DNA from: Drechslerella dactyloides
Lineage: Eukaryota > Ascomycota > Orbiliomycetes > Orbiliales > Orbiliaceae
Assembly: GCA_020064725.1 (NCBI GenBank)
Contig: JAGTWJ010000008.1
Location: forward strand, 1,302,001-1,366,000
Length of the DNA stretch: 64,000 nt
Direction of reading: 5' to 3'
Both the position numbers and the translations under genes were made by a program. Positions 22,136 through 33,880 of the stretch are shown here, piece by piece. The notes beneath the pieces are model-generated. The model had not been told where the DNA came from. It made no database searches and saw only the letters and a program-made list of their open reading frames with translations. Positions within the stretch are counted from its first letter, which is position 1, and the number at the start of each line of letters is the position of its first letter.

Positions 22136-23078
22136 TTACAATGGTAGCGTAAAGGTACCGGCGGCAGTGGACGTCTCCCGCTGCTGCTGCTGCTGTCCCT
22201 CGCTAAACTTGCGCATGGTGACGTCCGACAAGTCCTCGCCGCGCACCGCCATCTCGGCCAGCCGGTGCTCGAGGACGGCGTCAAGGCGCTCGGCAAACAT
22301 GCGCGCCTTGGTCGATACTTCCTGCTTGTCGCGGCCGCGCAGGCGGAGTTTGCCGGGGGTGCCCTCGAGCCGGTGCACAGTTGCAGCCAGCAGTCTAGCT
22401 TCGGGATGGTGGCGTAGTCTGCGGCCTTTCTCTCCTTCTTCTCCTTCGTCGTCCTCGACGTCGGATAGAAGGTCGGAGTGGGAGGCTGCAGCGCCGGATG
22501 GTGGTACATTGGCTGTAGTGGTGGATGAGGTGTCCGGTGCGTCGAAGATGAGCTCGGTGCCGGTGGTGGTCGACCAGGCGCAGTGGTATATCTTGCCCTG
22601 GTAGTTCACCAGCGGATTGTAGGAGTCCAAATTGAGGATTTGCAGCGTCGTCTCCCGCGTGTCCGGGTCGTCTTCTGACGAGGACGAGCGCGTGCTGGTA
22701 CTGTTATCGTCGGAATCGTCCGCGGCTTCGTCATCTTCGGCTTCGCCTTCTTTGTCCGCGGCGGCGGCTGCATCATCCGTGTCTTCGTCGAGCTCGTCGT
22801 CGTCGGACGGCGGTGGTCGCGAGCCGTCGGAGTCATCTGACGCCGAGTCGTCGTAGCCGTGTGAGGAGCGGAAGGCTCGGCCGTCGCGATAGCGGCCGTA
22901 GGTTGCAAAGTCGTCGCCGGAGAGGTCGAGGATCACGTAGAATGACTGTTGGTGTGATACTATTAGCCATTGTACGGCATTGTCTATCGGCTGCGGGTGT
23001 GCATACCTCGGTCTCTTCGTCGTCGGCGAATACGGGCGCTGACTCAGCCGCCGTCGGGCCGGGTAAGGGTGTGGACAT
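22136..23078 (-). CDS. TFIIIC triple-barrel (tau55-related) domain protein
   Basis: Two exons, 23078-23007 and 22945-22136, give 293 residues; the 61-bp intron joins DDEETE to SFYVILDLSGDDF in phase. The start MSTPLPGP lies in a good context and the rest of the frame upstream is closed. The two conserved pieces of the TFIIIC_sub6 triple-barrel domain are present: ETESFYVILDLSG near the start, and LQILNLDSYNPLVNYQGKIY followed by HCAWSTTTGTELIF at about 125-160. An acidic Asp/Glu/Ser-rich stretch (about 40-120) separates them. The C-terminal third is charged, with a putative coiled coil and a QQQQQ run. In the family this domain pairs with another TFIIIC subunit in the complex that recruits RNA polymerase III to tRNA and 5S genes. 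The domain call rests on motif resemblance. Confidence 0.72.
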
Positions 23079-23692
23079 TGGTGACGTCGATTGGGATCGA
23101 TATCGGTGGCGTGGACGTGTGGTTGCGCGGCATGATATTCTTGATGGTGTGGATGTGTGCAGGTGTGATGTTGCTGTTGGAAATTTCACATTGGATGTTC
23201 GCGAGAGTTCGACGCCAAGCAGCCGGAGTTCACTTGAACGTCTTTGAGTATTGCCGCAACTATAGCTCCTTTTACTTTTATCCACTGAAAATGTAGATAT
23301 GCCGTAATCATCCGTCGCCGGTTTTCTTTCAATCTCGGATCTTTAAAACCGGACTTAACGCTCACACCATGAATGTGGCTACCGATTCCGAGACCCGACA
23401 GCTCGAAATCCACTCTCTGTTCACATATTCATATCTACATTTATCTCGCAAGCCAGATGCCTTTCTCGGCCCTGGGACTGGCAGTCTGGTTTACAAGACG
23501 ATATCTACTGCGATCCCTCCAGAGTCCACACGACGCAGTTTTACATCCTCGTAGACCGCCCCAGCTGCAGCGTCTCCAAACAACGACGACACCCAGGCCC
23601 GCAGGCATGTCTCCGGCACCTCTTCCAAAACTCGCTCGTCCGATTGTCCATCTATCAAGATACATGTACGTTCATGCGGCGCAGGGCAGCTG
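23079..23692. other. Intergenic region upstream of the TFIIIC-like gene
   Basis: 614 bp between the start of the TFIIIC-like gene (-) and the stop of the cupin gene (-). It should hold the promoter of the former. Open frames on both strands (23.37-23.85 kb) carry no domain. Confidence 0.45.
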
Positions 23693-24266
23693 CTATACCT
23701 CCGCCCCGAGCACCCGATCGCCGACACGAACAGGCTTCGCGCTCATCGCGATAAAGAGTATCAGCGCCTCCTTGTCCAGACTCGGATTCCGCCACCCGTG
23801 CATCGTCTCTACCCAACAGGTCAGTCACCGAACTCACCCGCCATGACACCGTCCGTGTTCAATACACACCTCGCTGGATAACCACGTCCCCGCGCCGCTG
23901 CAGCCTCGTCTCGCCACCGGGTAACAACAGCTCCACCTCTCCGCCGATTACGACGCCAAAGTCCAGACTCTCCGTCCGATGCATCACGATCTCCGCGCCG
24001 GGCGGGAAGCGGTAGTAGACCGTCAGACTGCCGGATTCCGGTGTCCGGCTGGTCCCCGCGGCTATCCACGCTTCGTGCCGCTTGATATCGTCGTCGTCGT
24101 CGAGGACGAGTGGGAGGGTGTGCGTTGTGTAGACGGCGCGCATTTCGCAGGGTTGGCCGGCGAGGGCTATCGGGGTGAAGGCGAGGGGGCCGGAGGAGGG
24201 GTGGATCGCGGCCGTGCTGTCGGGGTTGTGTGTCGTTATCGTGACGGTGGGGTTTATGGACGCCAT
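23693..24266 (-). CDS. Single-domain cupin protein
   Basis: Two exons, 24266-23870 and 23808-23693, give 170 residues; the 61-bp intron has a GTGTGT donor and a TAG acceptor. The join restores GDVVIQRETMHGWRNPS, the second cupin motif. The first motif is MHRTESLDFGVVIGGEVELLL (residues about 94-114); its His and Glu, together with the His of TMHGW, are the usual metal ligands of the small beta-barrel. This monocupin type is common in ascomycetes and is often linked to small aromatic or polyketide substrates, but no substrate can be assigned here. No signal peptide. It is divergently arranged with the complex I gene, 714 bp away. Confidence 0.85.
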
Positions 24267-24657
24267 TGGTTTTGCTCGGTCGACGGCTGTATTCTATCTC
24301 GTAGCTAGGACTGGTGATTGATTGGTGAACTTGTCTTGAGAATATTGGGGCTAGAGGAGAGTATATAACACTCACGTACTGCTTTATGTGATATCTCGGC
24401 CCGGCGATTCGGCGCTTTTCAGCGGTTGACGCATGGTAGCGGCGTTTTGAACGCTGCGACGCGTGGATTAACCCCGCTCGTCCTGACAGCCGCCTAGCCG
24501 TCCGGTCGAGGACTGACAACTGCAGTTGGAACAGCCTGCATGTTGTCAGAGGTGCGCGTATCGGTAGGGTGCGGAATCGGGAGGAAGGTATCGAAATGAT
24601 AGAGCTGGTGGTGGTGGAAGCGCCGCCTGAGGTTGTTGCAGCAGGTTGGGCAATTGG

Positions 24658-24664
24658 CCAATCA
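24658..24664 (+). promoter_or_regulatory. CCAAT box
   Basis: CCAATCA, set in GGCCAATCAGG, matches the CCAAT-binding-complex (HAP) consensus. It lies about 320 bp upstream of the complex I 24 kDa start and 390 bp upstream of the cupin start. HAP control of respiratory-chain genes is established in fungi; that this copy is used is inference. Confidence 0.4.
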
Positions 24665-24980
24665 GGCGCCGCTTATTCTCTCGCCGGTGTCTGGCGAGAC
24701 GTCAATGCTGAATTCGAAAGACGAGCCTCGACAAATTGCGTTTGTGGGAACCATATCAGACTCGAGAGTAACTCTTGTGATACCGTCCGGCGGCCTCTTC
24801 ACGGCCTCGTAGACCGTTGTCGGTTCCATTGGTTTCGCCGGCTGGACGAATCTCGCCTGACGTCGTAACGTCGTCCTGCCCACCCCGGCAGTCGATTCCC
24901 GCCAAGTTGACACCGGACCTCCTCTCGACTCGACTCGACTCCGACATCACCATCCTACGACATCCCACCACGGACACACA

Positions 24981-26171
24981 ATGGCCGCCCGCTCGATACC
25001 GCTTCGATTGGCCTCCGCCTGCCGAGGCGCCGCCGCCGTCCGACCTCACGCCCGCCCCGCTCTCCGTCGAGCCGTCGTCGCAGCAGCGCCCACCGAGTCG
25101 CAGTCCCGCCGCAGCCACGCATTGGCCGTCGTACGTCCCCCCTCCCACCCAGCAGAGACACGGAAGAAGAAGATTATGAAGCAGTCTATATCGGGCTGGA
25201 GGATAAATCACGATGGAAGGGGAGGCTAACAGCGTCGGTGGTATTGCAGCACCGCGACACGCCGGACAACCATGCCAACATTCCCTTCAAGTTCAGCCCG
25301 GAGAACGAAAAGCTGATCGCCGAGCTGCTGAAGCGGTATCCGCCGCAGTACAAGAAGGCGGCGGTGATGCCCGTGCTGGACCTCGGACAGCGGCAGCACG
25401 GGTTTGCGAGTCTGAGCGTTATGAACGAGGTGGCCCGAATCCTCGAGATGCCGCCCATGCGGGTGTACGGTGCGTCTCCCCTCCTCCACTTCAGCCCTTT
25501 TACCGTACCGCATCAGCGACATATTCTACAGCTCGATGCGCATCTGCACTTCAAATCGAACGAGTAAATAGGGCCGAATCGCTGACATGGGAGAGAATGG
25601 AATAGAGGTCGCGAGCTTTTACACAATGTACAACCGCAGCCCGGTGGGCAAGTTCCACCTGCAAGTGTGCACGACGACGCCCTGCCAGCTGTGCAACTCG
25701 GACGCGGTGATGAAGGCGATCGAAGACCACCTGGGTATCAAGCCCGGCCACACGACCGCAGATGGAATCTTCACATTCAGCGAAGTCGAATGTCTCGGCG
25801 CCTGCGTCAACGGTACGTCCCCACCCTATATCCCCTTTCACTCCACACGAAAACGTAATAGTAGATGCGCAGGCTAACGCGGTGAAATGATGCGATATAC
25901 AGCCCCGATGGTACAGATCAATGACGACTACTACGAGGACCTGACGCCTGAAACGACGGTAAAGCTTCTCGACGCGCTGAAAGCCTACGCGCAAAGCGGC
26001 GAGGAGCTGCCCATCAACACGACCGTGATCACGGGCGGTGTCCCCGCCGCGCAGAAGGGCGTGCCGACGCCCGGGCCGTTGAGCGGGCGGGCGAGCTGCG
26101 AGAACAGCAAGGGACTAACGAGCCTGACGAGTCCGATGTGGGGGCCCGAGACGACGCGGTCGGATCTTTAA
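24981..26171 (+). CDS. nuo-24: NADH:ubiquinone oxidoreductase 24 kDa subunit (complex I, NDUFV2/NuoE)
   Basis: Four exons, 24981-25130, 25250-25469, 25606-25812 and 25903-26171, give 281 residues; introns are 119, 136 and 90 bp and all joins are in phase. Residues 1 to about 40 are rich in Arg and Ala without acids, a typical mitochondrial targeting peptide. The thioredoxin-like fold carries the [2Fe-2S] ligands: Cys145 and Cys150 in CTTTPCQLC, and Cys186 and Cys190 in CLGAC, with the family spacing. Other family marks are PVLDLGQRQHGF, YEVASFYTMYNR and APMVQINDDYYEDLTPE. The protein forms part of the NADH-oxidising arm of complex I in the mitochondrial matrix, next to the 51 kDa flavoprotein. 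The C-terminal 40 residues are a low-complexity Gly/Ser/Pro tail, as in other fungal homologs. Confidence 0.95.
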
Positions 26172-27605
26172 ACCGAACTGTATCCTTGCATAGAAGCAAT
26201 ATAGCATCATTGGAGGGGACGTCGATGTGTACAGTTGGTCTATGGATGGGGGTGGACGCGTGGATGGATGGTCACGGTGTATATAGCGAGACGTTGTGTA
26301 TCGTATTTTGTTATGCAAGCACGCACGTTGCATACGAGGAATGGAACTGGATCCGTTCATTCGCACAGGTGTGATCTGGCATCAAAACCATCGTGTCATG
26401 CCATGTCGTACGCAAGCCGGGAGATTCTCGGCCTTGCGTTTTCCCGAGGGTTCTTTGAATTCCATGCAGGGCTAACGTTGAGGGGGTGTAACTATGGTGA
26501 CATGCATGCATGGCGGCGTGAAAGCACGGAAGCTCCGACATGACGGGGTCGGGTGACGAGATGTTCCCCAGACTTGCGGGAAGCTAGGATTAGCATCGGA
26601 ACAAACGTTTAACGTTCGTTGAGAGATTTTACATATGAATATTCACGGTCAGTTTCTGAGCTTCCCTTAATACTGTAGTATGCTTGATTGGAAGCACTTT
26701 ATAGCACTGGGATGTGATATAAAAATTTCAAAAAAATGCAGCTGCTGATATGCTCACGCTGCCGCATTTCCTGCGGGCCTGGCCAACATTCCGTACCCTC
26801 TTCGCAGGAAGTCAGTATGTGGGCTGAGCTAGCGGGCAGTGAGGTCTGCAGCTGGGCGGCAAAAACGGCTACGTGCGGGCTCGAGTCGACATTCTCGATA
26901 CGTCGTGCCGCCGTGGGGAAGCGGCTGTATCGATCTTGAGTATATCGTCGTTCGGAGTTCCGTATGGTTGCCAGGCTGTAGAATTTGGTCTCATCCATGG
27001 TTCCAGGTCGATTCCTTTCGACTGTCGATGGCGAGACGGGATTTGGAATACCAAGCACTATTGGCATCAGATCGAAGGTCAGGCTGTCTGCATGTTTGTC
27101 CGCCTGCTGAGCTATCCAGCCAGTACGAGCTGCAGGTCGGCCTGCGAGAACATCGTCGTGCGGTAGCATCTCGACCAGAGGTTACGTGTCGACAGCCTCT
27201 ACCGATGCATGTTTGCACCGATATCTGTGCAAAACCGTTGCAAACATCCACGAAGACACCGTTGGAAAAGCTGGCTGAACTGGGCAGAGTGCTGCATCCA
27301 AGCTTAGCACGGCTGATATTAACCAAGTAAGTCCCCACCCGATGCGATTAGGTAACTAGCGTCGGGGTCGTGGTGCATCACCGGATTGGACCCCGTCGGC
27401 AGCGAGGCCGTGTGACTGCGAGGGCGGCCTGCCAATCGGGCCACGAGCGGTGTCCGCCTGCAGGTTTGGATTGGCGAGCTGGAAGCATGCCTGGCACCGT
27501 GCGAGGCTTGTCCAAGTAGCGTCGGTGGGTCGGAGGGTGGGTTCTGGAGACGAGAGCGGTGGAGAGCTCTTGCAATTTGCAGGTTGTCTGCCGGCTGATG
27601 GAGAT

Positions 27606-27671
27606 GTCGTCCTTGGAGGTGTCGTCTTTGGAGGTGTCGTCTTTGGAGGTGTAGGATGTAGGATGTAGGAT
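27606..27671 (+). repeat. Short tandem repeat (15-mer x3, then 7-mer x3)
   Basis: GTCGTCTTTGGAGGT or a one-base variant occurs three times at 27606-27650, followed directly by GTAGGAT three times at 27651-27671. It has no visible function. Confidence 0.9.
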
Positions 27672-28815
27672 GGAGGCTGCACTTCGTAGACGGTGCACCG
27701 CATCTCGACGTCGGGAACGTGAACGTGAACACGAACACGAACGTCCACGGATGCCTGCCTCTTTGCCTCCACAAGACACAGCACCGATATACGGGTAGAC
27801 GCTTGGGACGAAGCTGGATGCAAGAAGCATTGCGATCCGGCTCGGATGCACCGGAGTCTCGGTGCTTTTTCTGGTCGCGCAATCTGTCAACGGCGTTTCA
27901 AGCGCCGTGCCTGTCCGCCCGCATTGGGTGACAGCCAGCCCGGCTGCCAGCTGCCCCAGCTTAAAAGCCTGCCTGCACCCGCCCTAATCTGACCCCCATC
28001 CATCCAAACTATCGCCAACCTGCGTCCAAGCCTCCCCGGTCCATCGACATCGACCAAGATATCGACAGAGACGAACAGCTTCGACCTCAGCGACGGTCTC
28101 ACTCTCCGACCCCACAGTCCCTTCTGCCACCACTGCCCCGACCGCAGACTCCGACCGTGCATCATCGATACGACACCCGTCGACAGGGTTGCCTGAGCGC
28201 GAGCACGGTGTCCGCCTGCAGCGCCAGGGACTTATAGCCATCCCGGTCTTTATATTTAGACGGCTGGCGTCACCTCGCCTGCGCCCGAGTCCTTCCAGAA
28301 GCCAGCGTTGGACAGTTAATCCGTCGCAAAGCCTCGCACGACCGTCGTACATACACGCACCAGATAACGACACCACTCGACAGCCCCGTCGCCAGGAATC
28401 TCGGAGCCCGACATCTCGATCCTGCCGAATTTCCTGCTCGGCGCCGCTGCTGCTTCTTTGTCCTAGCCTTCCCTGCCCGGCTGGCTGCTTTGGGCATCGT
28501 CTCTGCGGCTCGTCCGGATCCGCCAACTCCGGCCCTCACGCTGACAGGCCGCATCATCCGACGGAAACGAGCGGCCGACCGATCTTTTCCTGCACGAATG
28601 TCGCCTCTATAAGACCGGCCGCTACCTCGTCACCATATTCATACACTCCTGCTGCAGCGTCTGCTCATCCATCCGCTCCGCATTCCCTACCCGCTCTCGA
28701 AGACACCTTCCGCTGCTGCGACCCTTGGCGCTGGGTGTTCGTTTGTTCGGCTAAGCGTCGCCGAAGAGTAAGCCTCGCCCAGCTTTTTCCGGCCTCCAGG
28801 CCACTCGTCTCCCGC

Positions 28816-28844
28816 TACTAACTCGAGCTCGACGAACGCTGCAG
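28816..28844 (+). promoter_or_regulatory. Strong splice branch site and acceptor before the Vps62-like reading frame
   Basis: TACTAAC, the full consensus branch sequence, lies at 28816-28822 and is followed by CTGCAG with the AG at 28843-28844. A GTAAGC donor at 28766 would define a 79-bp intron. This argues that the mRNA has an exon upstream, coding or leader. Confidence 0.6.
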
Positions 28845-30522
28845 TGCCTCCATCTACTTCCGAGTCCGGTGTGATACTACCCTCGCACGATGCCGCAAAC
28901 TCCACCGTATCGAATATCACCCTCGCAGCCGCCGTAGCCGGCACCATCATAAACAACAACCAACCCGTCTTCGCCGCCCTGTTCTCGTACGTTGTTGGCG
29001 GCATATTCGCGAGCTTTGGCACCACCGTGCAGGACTTGCTATGGATCACACGGTCGCCGAGCAAGCGGCGGTCGCAGTCGAGGAGATGGCATAGCACGAT
29101 CGGTCCGGACGGCGAGCGAATGGTGCCCGTCCGACAGAAGGCGCTGCGAGAGAACTGGGAAGCTGCCCTGGCAGGCCAGAGCCCGGGATTGCTACGACAG
29201 GGGTCGGATAATACGAAGCTGGGAGATGACGTCGCCGCGCAGGACGAGAAATGGGGAGACTGGGGCGACCTGGCGGAGGAGAGGAGAAAGCTCGAGAAGC
29301 GGGAGCGACTACGCAAGGAGGCGGGCGGACACAGCGGTGACGTGCCCTCGTACGTGCTGGAATACGCACCGTTGATCCATCTCTACTCTAAGGAGGAGTA
29401 CTGGCCCGGCGACATTGACTTGCAGTGCGTATACCATCTATCAACCAGCATGCATGCGCTAGAGATATCAGCTAACATGTAATGTGTAGCCTCCGTCGCA
29501 CGGTCCCCCAGCTCAACTTCACCGACGTCGGCGAGGAAGCAACCCTCGACAACCTCTCCCTCTTCAACCAGTATGCGCCGTACGCCTACCTGACCAGCAA
29601 GGACGATCCGGAAAGCCACCCGGGCTGGCTGTCCGCCCGCTTCAACATCCCCGACGCAAAGACGTACAAGTGCGACGCCCCCGGCACGCTGATATGGGTC
29701 GATAAGGGCGACGGCATCGTCGATGCCTTCTGGTTCTACTTCTACAGCTACAACCTAGGCAACGTCGTGTTCAACGTGCGGTTCGGCAACCACGTCGGCG
29801 ACTGGGAGCACAGCATGGTGCGATTCGTGAACGGGAAGCCCAAGTATATGTTTCTGAGCCAGCACGCCGGCGGGGACGCCTACGTGTGGGACGCGCTCGA
29901 GAAGAACGGCAAAAGAGTAAATCCCCCCCACCCAAGCACACCATCCGTCTATTCAATATGCTAACGCACTCGATATCTGCAGCCGGTGATATACAGCGCC
30001 ATCGGCACGCACGCAAACTATGCCACGGCCGGGAAACAGGAATACATCGTGCCGCTCGGCCTGCTCGCCGACAACACCGACACAGGCCCGCTCTGGGACC
30101 TGACGCTCAACAGCCGGATGTACCACTACAACACCTCGAACAAGCTGCTGCTCCCCGCCGCGAACAACCCGGAGGCACCCATCGCATGGTTCTACTTTGA
30201 CGGCCACTGGGGGGACAAGTTTTACCCGTTCAACGACACGCGGCAGTACGGGTTACTCGGCGAGGCGCACTACACCTCCGGCCCGCTGGGGCCGCGGTGG
30301 AAGAACCTGGGGCGCAAGACGGTGTGTCAGCGGGACGACGAGGAGTGTATCATCATGACGCAGCTGCGATATGGCCGGAAGCGGTGGGAGTGGGAGGCCG
30401 ACCCGCTGGACGGCGGGCTGGATGTGCCGTGGTGGGCGCTGGGGGGACTGGATTGGTATCTTGTGTGTTGGTTCATGGTTGAGTGGGTGGTTGCGGTGTT
30501 TGTGATCCACGCGTTCAAGTGA
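28845..30522 (+). CDS. vps62: Vps62-like (vacuolar protein sorting-associated 62) protein, 5' end unresolved
   Basis: Exons 28845-29424, 29490-29916 and 29983-30522 give at least 515 residues; introns are 65 and 66 bp. The joins restore DIDLHLRRTVPQLNF and KNGKRPVIYSAIGTHANYA. Family marks: PSYVLEYAPLIHLYSKEEYW, FGNHVGDWEHSMVRF, FLSQHAGGDAY and FYFDGHWGDKFYPF. A final hydrophobic helix (LDWYLVCWFMVEWVVAVFVI) suggests a membrane anchor. Vps62 in yeast is linked to cytoplasm-to-vacuole traffic. The 5' end is uncertain. A consensus TACTAAC branch site (28816-28822) and CAG at 28842-28844 mark an acceptor, but no upstream exon with an ATG fits the phase. The first in-frame ATG is at 29120, so the start could be there or in a distant exon. 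Confidence 0.82.
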
Positions 30523-31546
30523 ACCCTTCCTTCCCCTCCTTTCGTTCCTTTCTCTCTCCGAGAGTTGTGACTTTTTTGCGTTTTGTTTTCTGCCGGTTAG
30601 CTTGCTTGTTGGAGTTTTGCTGTTACTGTTTTGAGTATGCGTTTGGGGTTATGGGTGGATGCGTGCGCGGTTACGAGATACGAGATACACGAGTGCAAGT
30701 GCTGCAATGGTGTCGGGAGTCTCGTTGGCTAAGCATTCTTTCTGTTTGTTGCTTTTTACGTCCATCCTTCATCCTTTCCGGAGTAGAATAGTGCGGGTGC
30801 TTGGGGTGCTTGGGGGAGTGCAGATGGTTGGTCGGCGGCGTGTATAGAGGGGGAGCGCATGGTCGTCTATTGTGAGTGGAGATGGGACGGTGGATCCGAT
30901 ACGACGAGGATGAGGATGTGCCAGCGATGTTATGCCGGCGATTCTGATAAATATTAATGATTACTAATACTAAGGTGTCTCCTTTGTTTGGCATGAGGTG
31001 GGAAGTTCTGGCGGAATCTAGGGCAGAGGGTAGGGCCTTAACGTGCCGCCGCCACCATGTTTTAGCCATGTATTACTAATTAAATTTCAAGATATTTGAC
31101 TGCCATTTATACGCAGGGAACAAGTAATACCAAGTACTTAATTAGCCTATTCTATTCAAGAGTACGGAAACAACGTGCGTTCCCAATCCCTCCAAGCACC
31201 GAACGCCAGTGAAGGTCCCAAAATCACGGTACCCCAACACCACATAAACCATCAACGACATCATATATCTTCGAGCCAGGCTGTCACTCTCGAACTATCA
31301 TGGACATATTTGTTCTCGACGGAAGGGTCGCGATAAAACGCGGCAAAGTCGTTTCTGCTTGGGGAGCGGAGGTAATCCAGCAGTTCCATATCCTCTTCAT
31401 AAGTCGGCCATGCGTCATCATCGTTGAGACATCCCTTTCGCTCTGTTCCTTAATTATTTCAGCCAGCTATATTAGCATCCAGAGAATAGATTCCCAACCA
31501 GACTAATGACAACATATGGCAAAAATCGACATAATGTTCACCAGGA
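30523..31546. other. Convergent intergenic region
   Basis: About 1.0 kb between the 3' ends of the Vps62-like gene (+) and paralog 2 (-). No gene supported. The third exon proposed as an alternative for paralog 2 would fall at 31459-31502. Confidence 0.5.
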
Positions 31547-32420
31547 TTAGATTATCTTACCAGACATGCGGTTCTCCACATCGCTGGAACCTTCGTATTG
31601 GCCCCTGGACTTCTGATGTTTTTCGCACTTCTGTCGATGATCTCTCGAACCCGAACTAGACCCATCGCGGCCTCTTGAACTTCCACTGGAAAACTTTGCC
31701 GAACCACCAGGATGGCCGGAGGAACTGCCACCAGATCGTTGAACGATCTGGCTGATAGAGAAGGCCTTCTTTCTAGCTCGGATGTGCGAGTAGATACGTG
31801 CCATTTCGGAGCTAGAAATAGCAACAGGAGGAACAGGGACAAAATACTAGCCCAAGAGTATTAGTGGGTGTGTATCCTGGAGTTTATTGCAGAATATACC
31901 ATTAAGCACTTACTGGTTGTCCGTAGCGAAGCTCGAACACTTGTGTACTAGCCCAAAGCCAAGCGGGACGGGTGTTTATCCATTGGCCGCAGTCGAGAGG
32001 GACACCGAATTCTTGGGGAGTTTCAGGTTGACGCCAGCCAGTCTCCATTGTAAGACCGTCTTTGACGTGGGGTAGCGGCAGCAGGAGGAGTTTGTCAACA
32101 GCAGAGATGTTTGGATGCCGTTTGACTCTTTCAGCTGCAGGCAACTGATGATGCCTGGAAAAGGACATTATTGGATATACGGTGATGCAGAAGCCGTTGT
32201 CAGTTGAACCAGCGTTCTTGACTATTGCTAAGTGGAGACCAGAGTGATCGGTCGTCCCGGGTGTATAAGATGACGAATTGTGTGATGACGGACCAGACCC
32301 CGGAAAATTGATGAGAGGGGGGAGGCGCGCTTTAATCAGTGTACCAGGGGCTGGAAACTCTTCATCGTCTTCTAGAGTGCATTGCGTGTAACTTGTTATA
32401 AGGTATGGTTCGGAAGCCAT
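31547..32420 (-). CDS. Hypothetical protein, paralog 2 of an unrecognised family
   Basis: Two exons, 32420-31914 and 31846-31547, give 268 residues; the 67-bp intron has a GTAAGT donor and a TAG acceptor. It is related to the gene at 15663: PAPGTLIKARLP, LLLLPLPHV, LDCGQWINTRPAWLWA and FELR line up, the intron falls at the same place in the same phase, and the next exon again begins YF. The C-terminal exon is Ser/Gly-rich with basic clusters (SRDHRQKCEKHQKSR) and lacks the LLATVLQTKLRL part of paralog 1. An alternative end exists: a GTAAGA donor at 31560 with a TTAG acceptor ending at 31503 would replace the last four residues by 15 others, ending at 31459. No signal peptide. Function unknown. 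Confidence 0.75.
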
Positions 32421-33880
32421 CGTGGTCGATTAGCCAGTGGTGTGGAAGCAAGGCGGGATGTTGAACACCCAGCGTGTGGAGGAAGGACGGGATGATAAAA
32501 AAGCATTCAGGGCGGAAGACAAGATGGCCAATAGGTATCTAACCACATCAGCACATGTTCGAGCTATTATCGATAATATGCTCAAACAAAGGTCCAAGTG
32601 AGAAGGTGTAGATCCCTTAGAATCGACAGGAAAAGCGATTCCTTCATGCTGTAAGCCTGACGGCCTGAAGCAAACGAGACAAACGGGCGATGGGTCTCCG
32701 CGGATCCACAGACCCTGCGGGCGTTGCCGAACGAAGCCCGGCGTCAAGACGTCTGGTATGCCGAATGGAGCCCGGCGGACTTTGATTGATGCGGCTCTGT
32801 TGAACAGTAGCTCGCTGGTGCGGGACGAACGGGGGTCCAGTCCTAGCGCGATGGTCGGTGGCGAGGTGAGTGTGGGAATAACGTTCTCGGAAGAGGTGGT
32901 GATGCTGATAGAGGAGGTCCGATGGAGTGGTGGGAGGACGAGGTAAGTTGATCAACTGAACTATAGTTAAACAACACAGCTGAATTTAAAGTTATCAAGC
33001 TCCTTACTTTACGTACGTATAAATAAAAAAATTTTAACAGATACTTAAGAGTTACGCCTATAAAAATAAAATAAACAAGAACATGGCCGTGATAAACCAG
33101 TCCGATGGATTACAACATTGACAGCGGCACAACGCCCCCGTGCACTCGTTTCCACATGGAACTCGAAGAATCAATACATATAATCCTTGGATACACAGAT
33201 CCCAATTCGACCTCCATCTTGCCAGCCTGACACGCTTTATTATTTCATTTGAAGACAAAAATATCTTGTGCTCGCACCTAGGTACCTGAACATCGTGCGA
33301 CGATGCGATTCGCGAATTTGCACAGTATAGTGGCATCCCATGCTTCCTGTACTTATTTACTTGCGCACCCACGCCCGGCATGCTTACTCAGCATGCTCCA
33401 TGTATGTAGCCTATACTAGGATAGCTCCCGGAGAGACTCCCTCTCTCCATCATCATCAATACATACTCTATCCATAAACTACATGGTGCGGTGAGGCCAC
33501 CAACGAACGAAAGCGAGAACCCCGAGGGTGCAGTATCTACTGACTCAAGGGCTTCAAGCACCAGGAAGTATCTGAGACGCACCGCGGGCCACGAGGCATC
33601 GTGTCCGGGTGGGCTGTCGAGGAGCTTCCATCGAACTCCCCCGACCGCGCTAACAGCTGCAGCTAGCTCACGCTAACCTCTTCCGAAAACCTCACCACCA
33701 CAACGCATCTCCCATCACCTTAATCCTTCATCCTTATCCTCTATCTTCCTCATCGAGTCCCGTATCCTCTTCCTACATCCTCTCTAGCTCGTATCGTCAC
33801 GATCGCATCCTAATCCCGAGCCGAGTGCTCAACTGACTCGCTCCGTCGGTTCGCTTCATCGAATCCCGCTCTCCTCCGAG
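32421..33880. other. Intergenic region, no supported gene
   Basis: About 1.46 kb. It should contain the promoter of paralog 2. Base composition is mixed and the frames are short. 33.5-33.9 kb is unusually rich in TCC/ATCC words but shows no clear tandem unit. Confidence 0.5.

Larger units (their letters stand above)
26172..28844. other. Intergenic region with a small minisatellite; 5' leader of the Vps62-like gene
   Basis: About 2.7 kb. No domain-bearing frame was found. Three minus-strand frames overlap at 27.3-27.9 kb and read through a short tandem repeat, so they are compositional. From 27.9 kb the DNA becomes GC- and pyrimidine-rich, as in a promoter and leader. Only one ATG (28598) occurs on the plus strand between about 28.16 and 28.84 kb, and it opens a four-codon frame. 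Confidence 0.5.

Noticed and set aside
27319..27890. Three overlapping minus-strand frames of 155-187 codons
   Set aside because: All three frames are open at once across a tandem repeat, which shows a composition effect, not coding constraint.
28189..28821. 210-codon plus-strand frame before the Vps62-like gene
   Set aside because: It has no ATG, is Ser/Pro/Arg-rich, and splicing it at 28766 into the next exon leads to a stop. More likely promoter and leader.
1..33000. tRNA or other structured RNA genes
   Set aside because: I saw no convincing A and B boxes or cloverleaf in the intergenic parts; a covariance-model scan would be needed to be sure.
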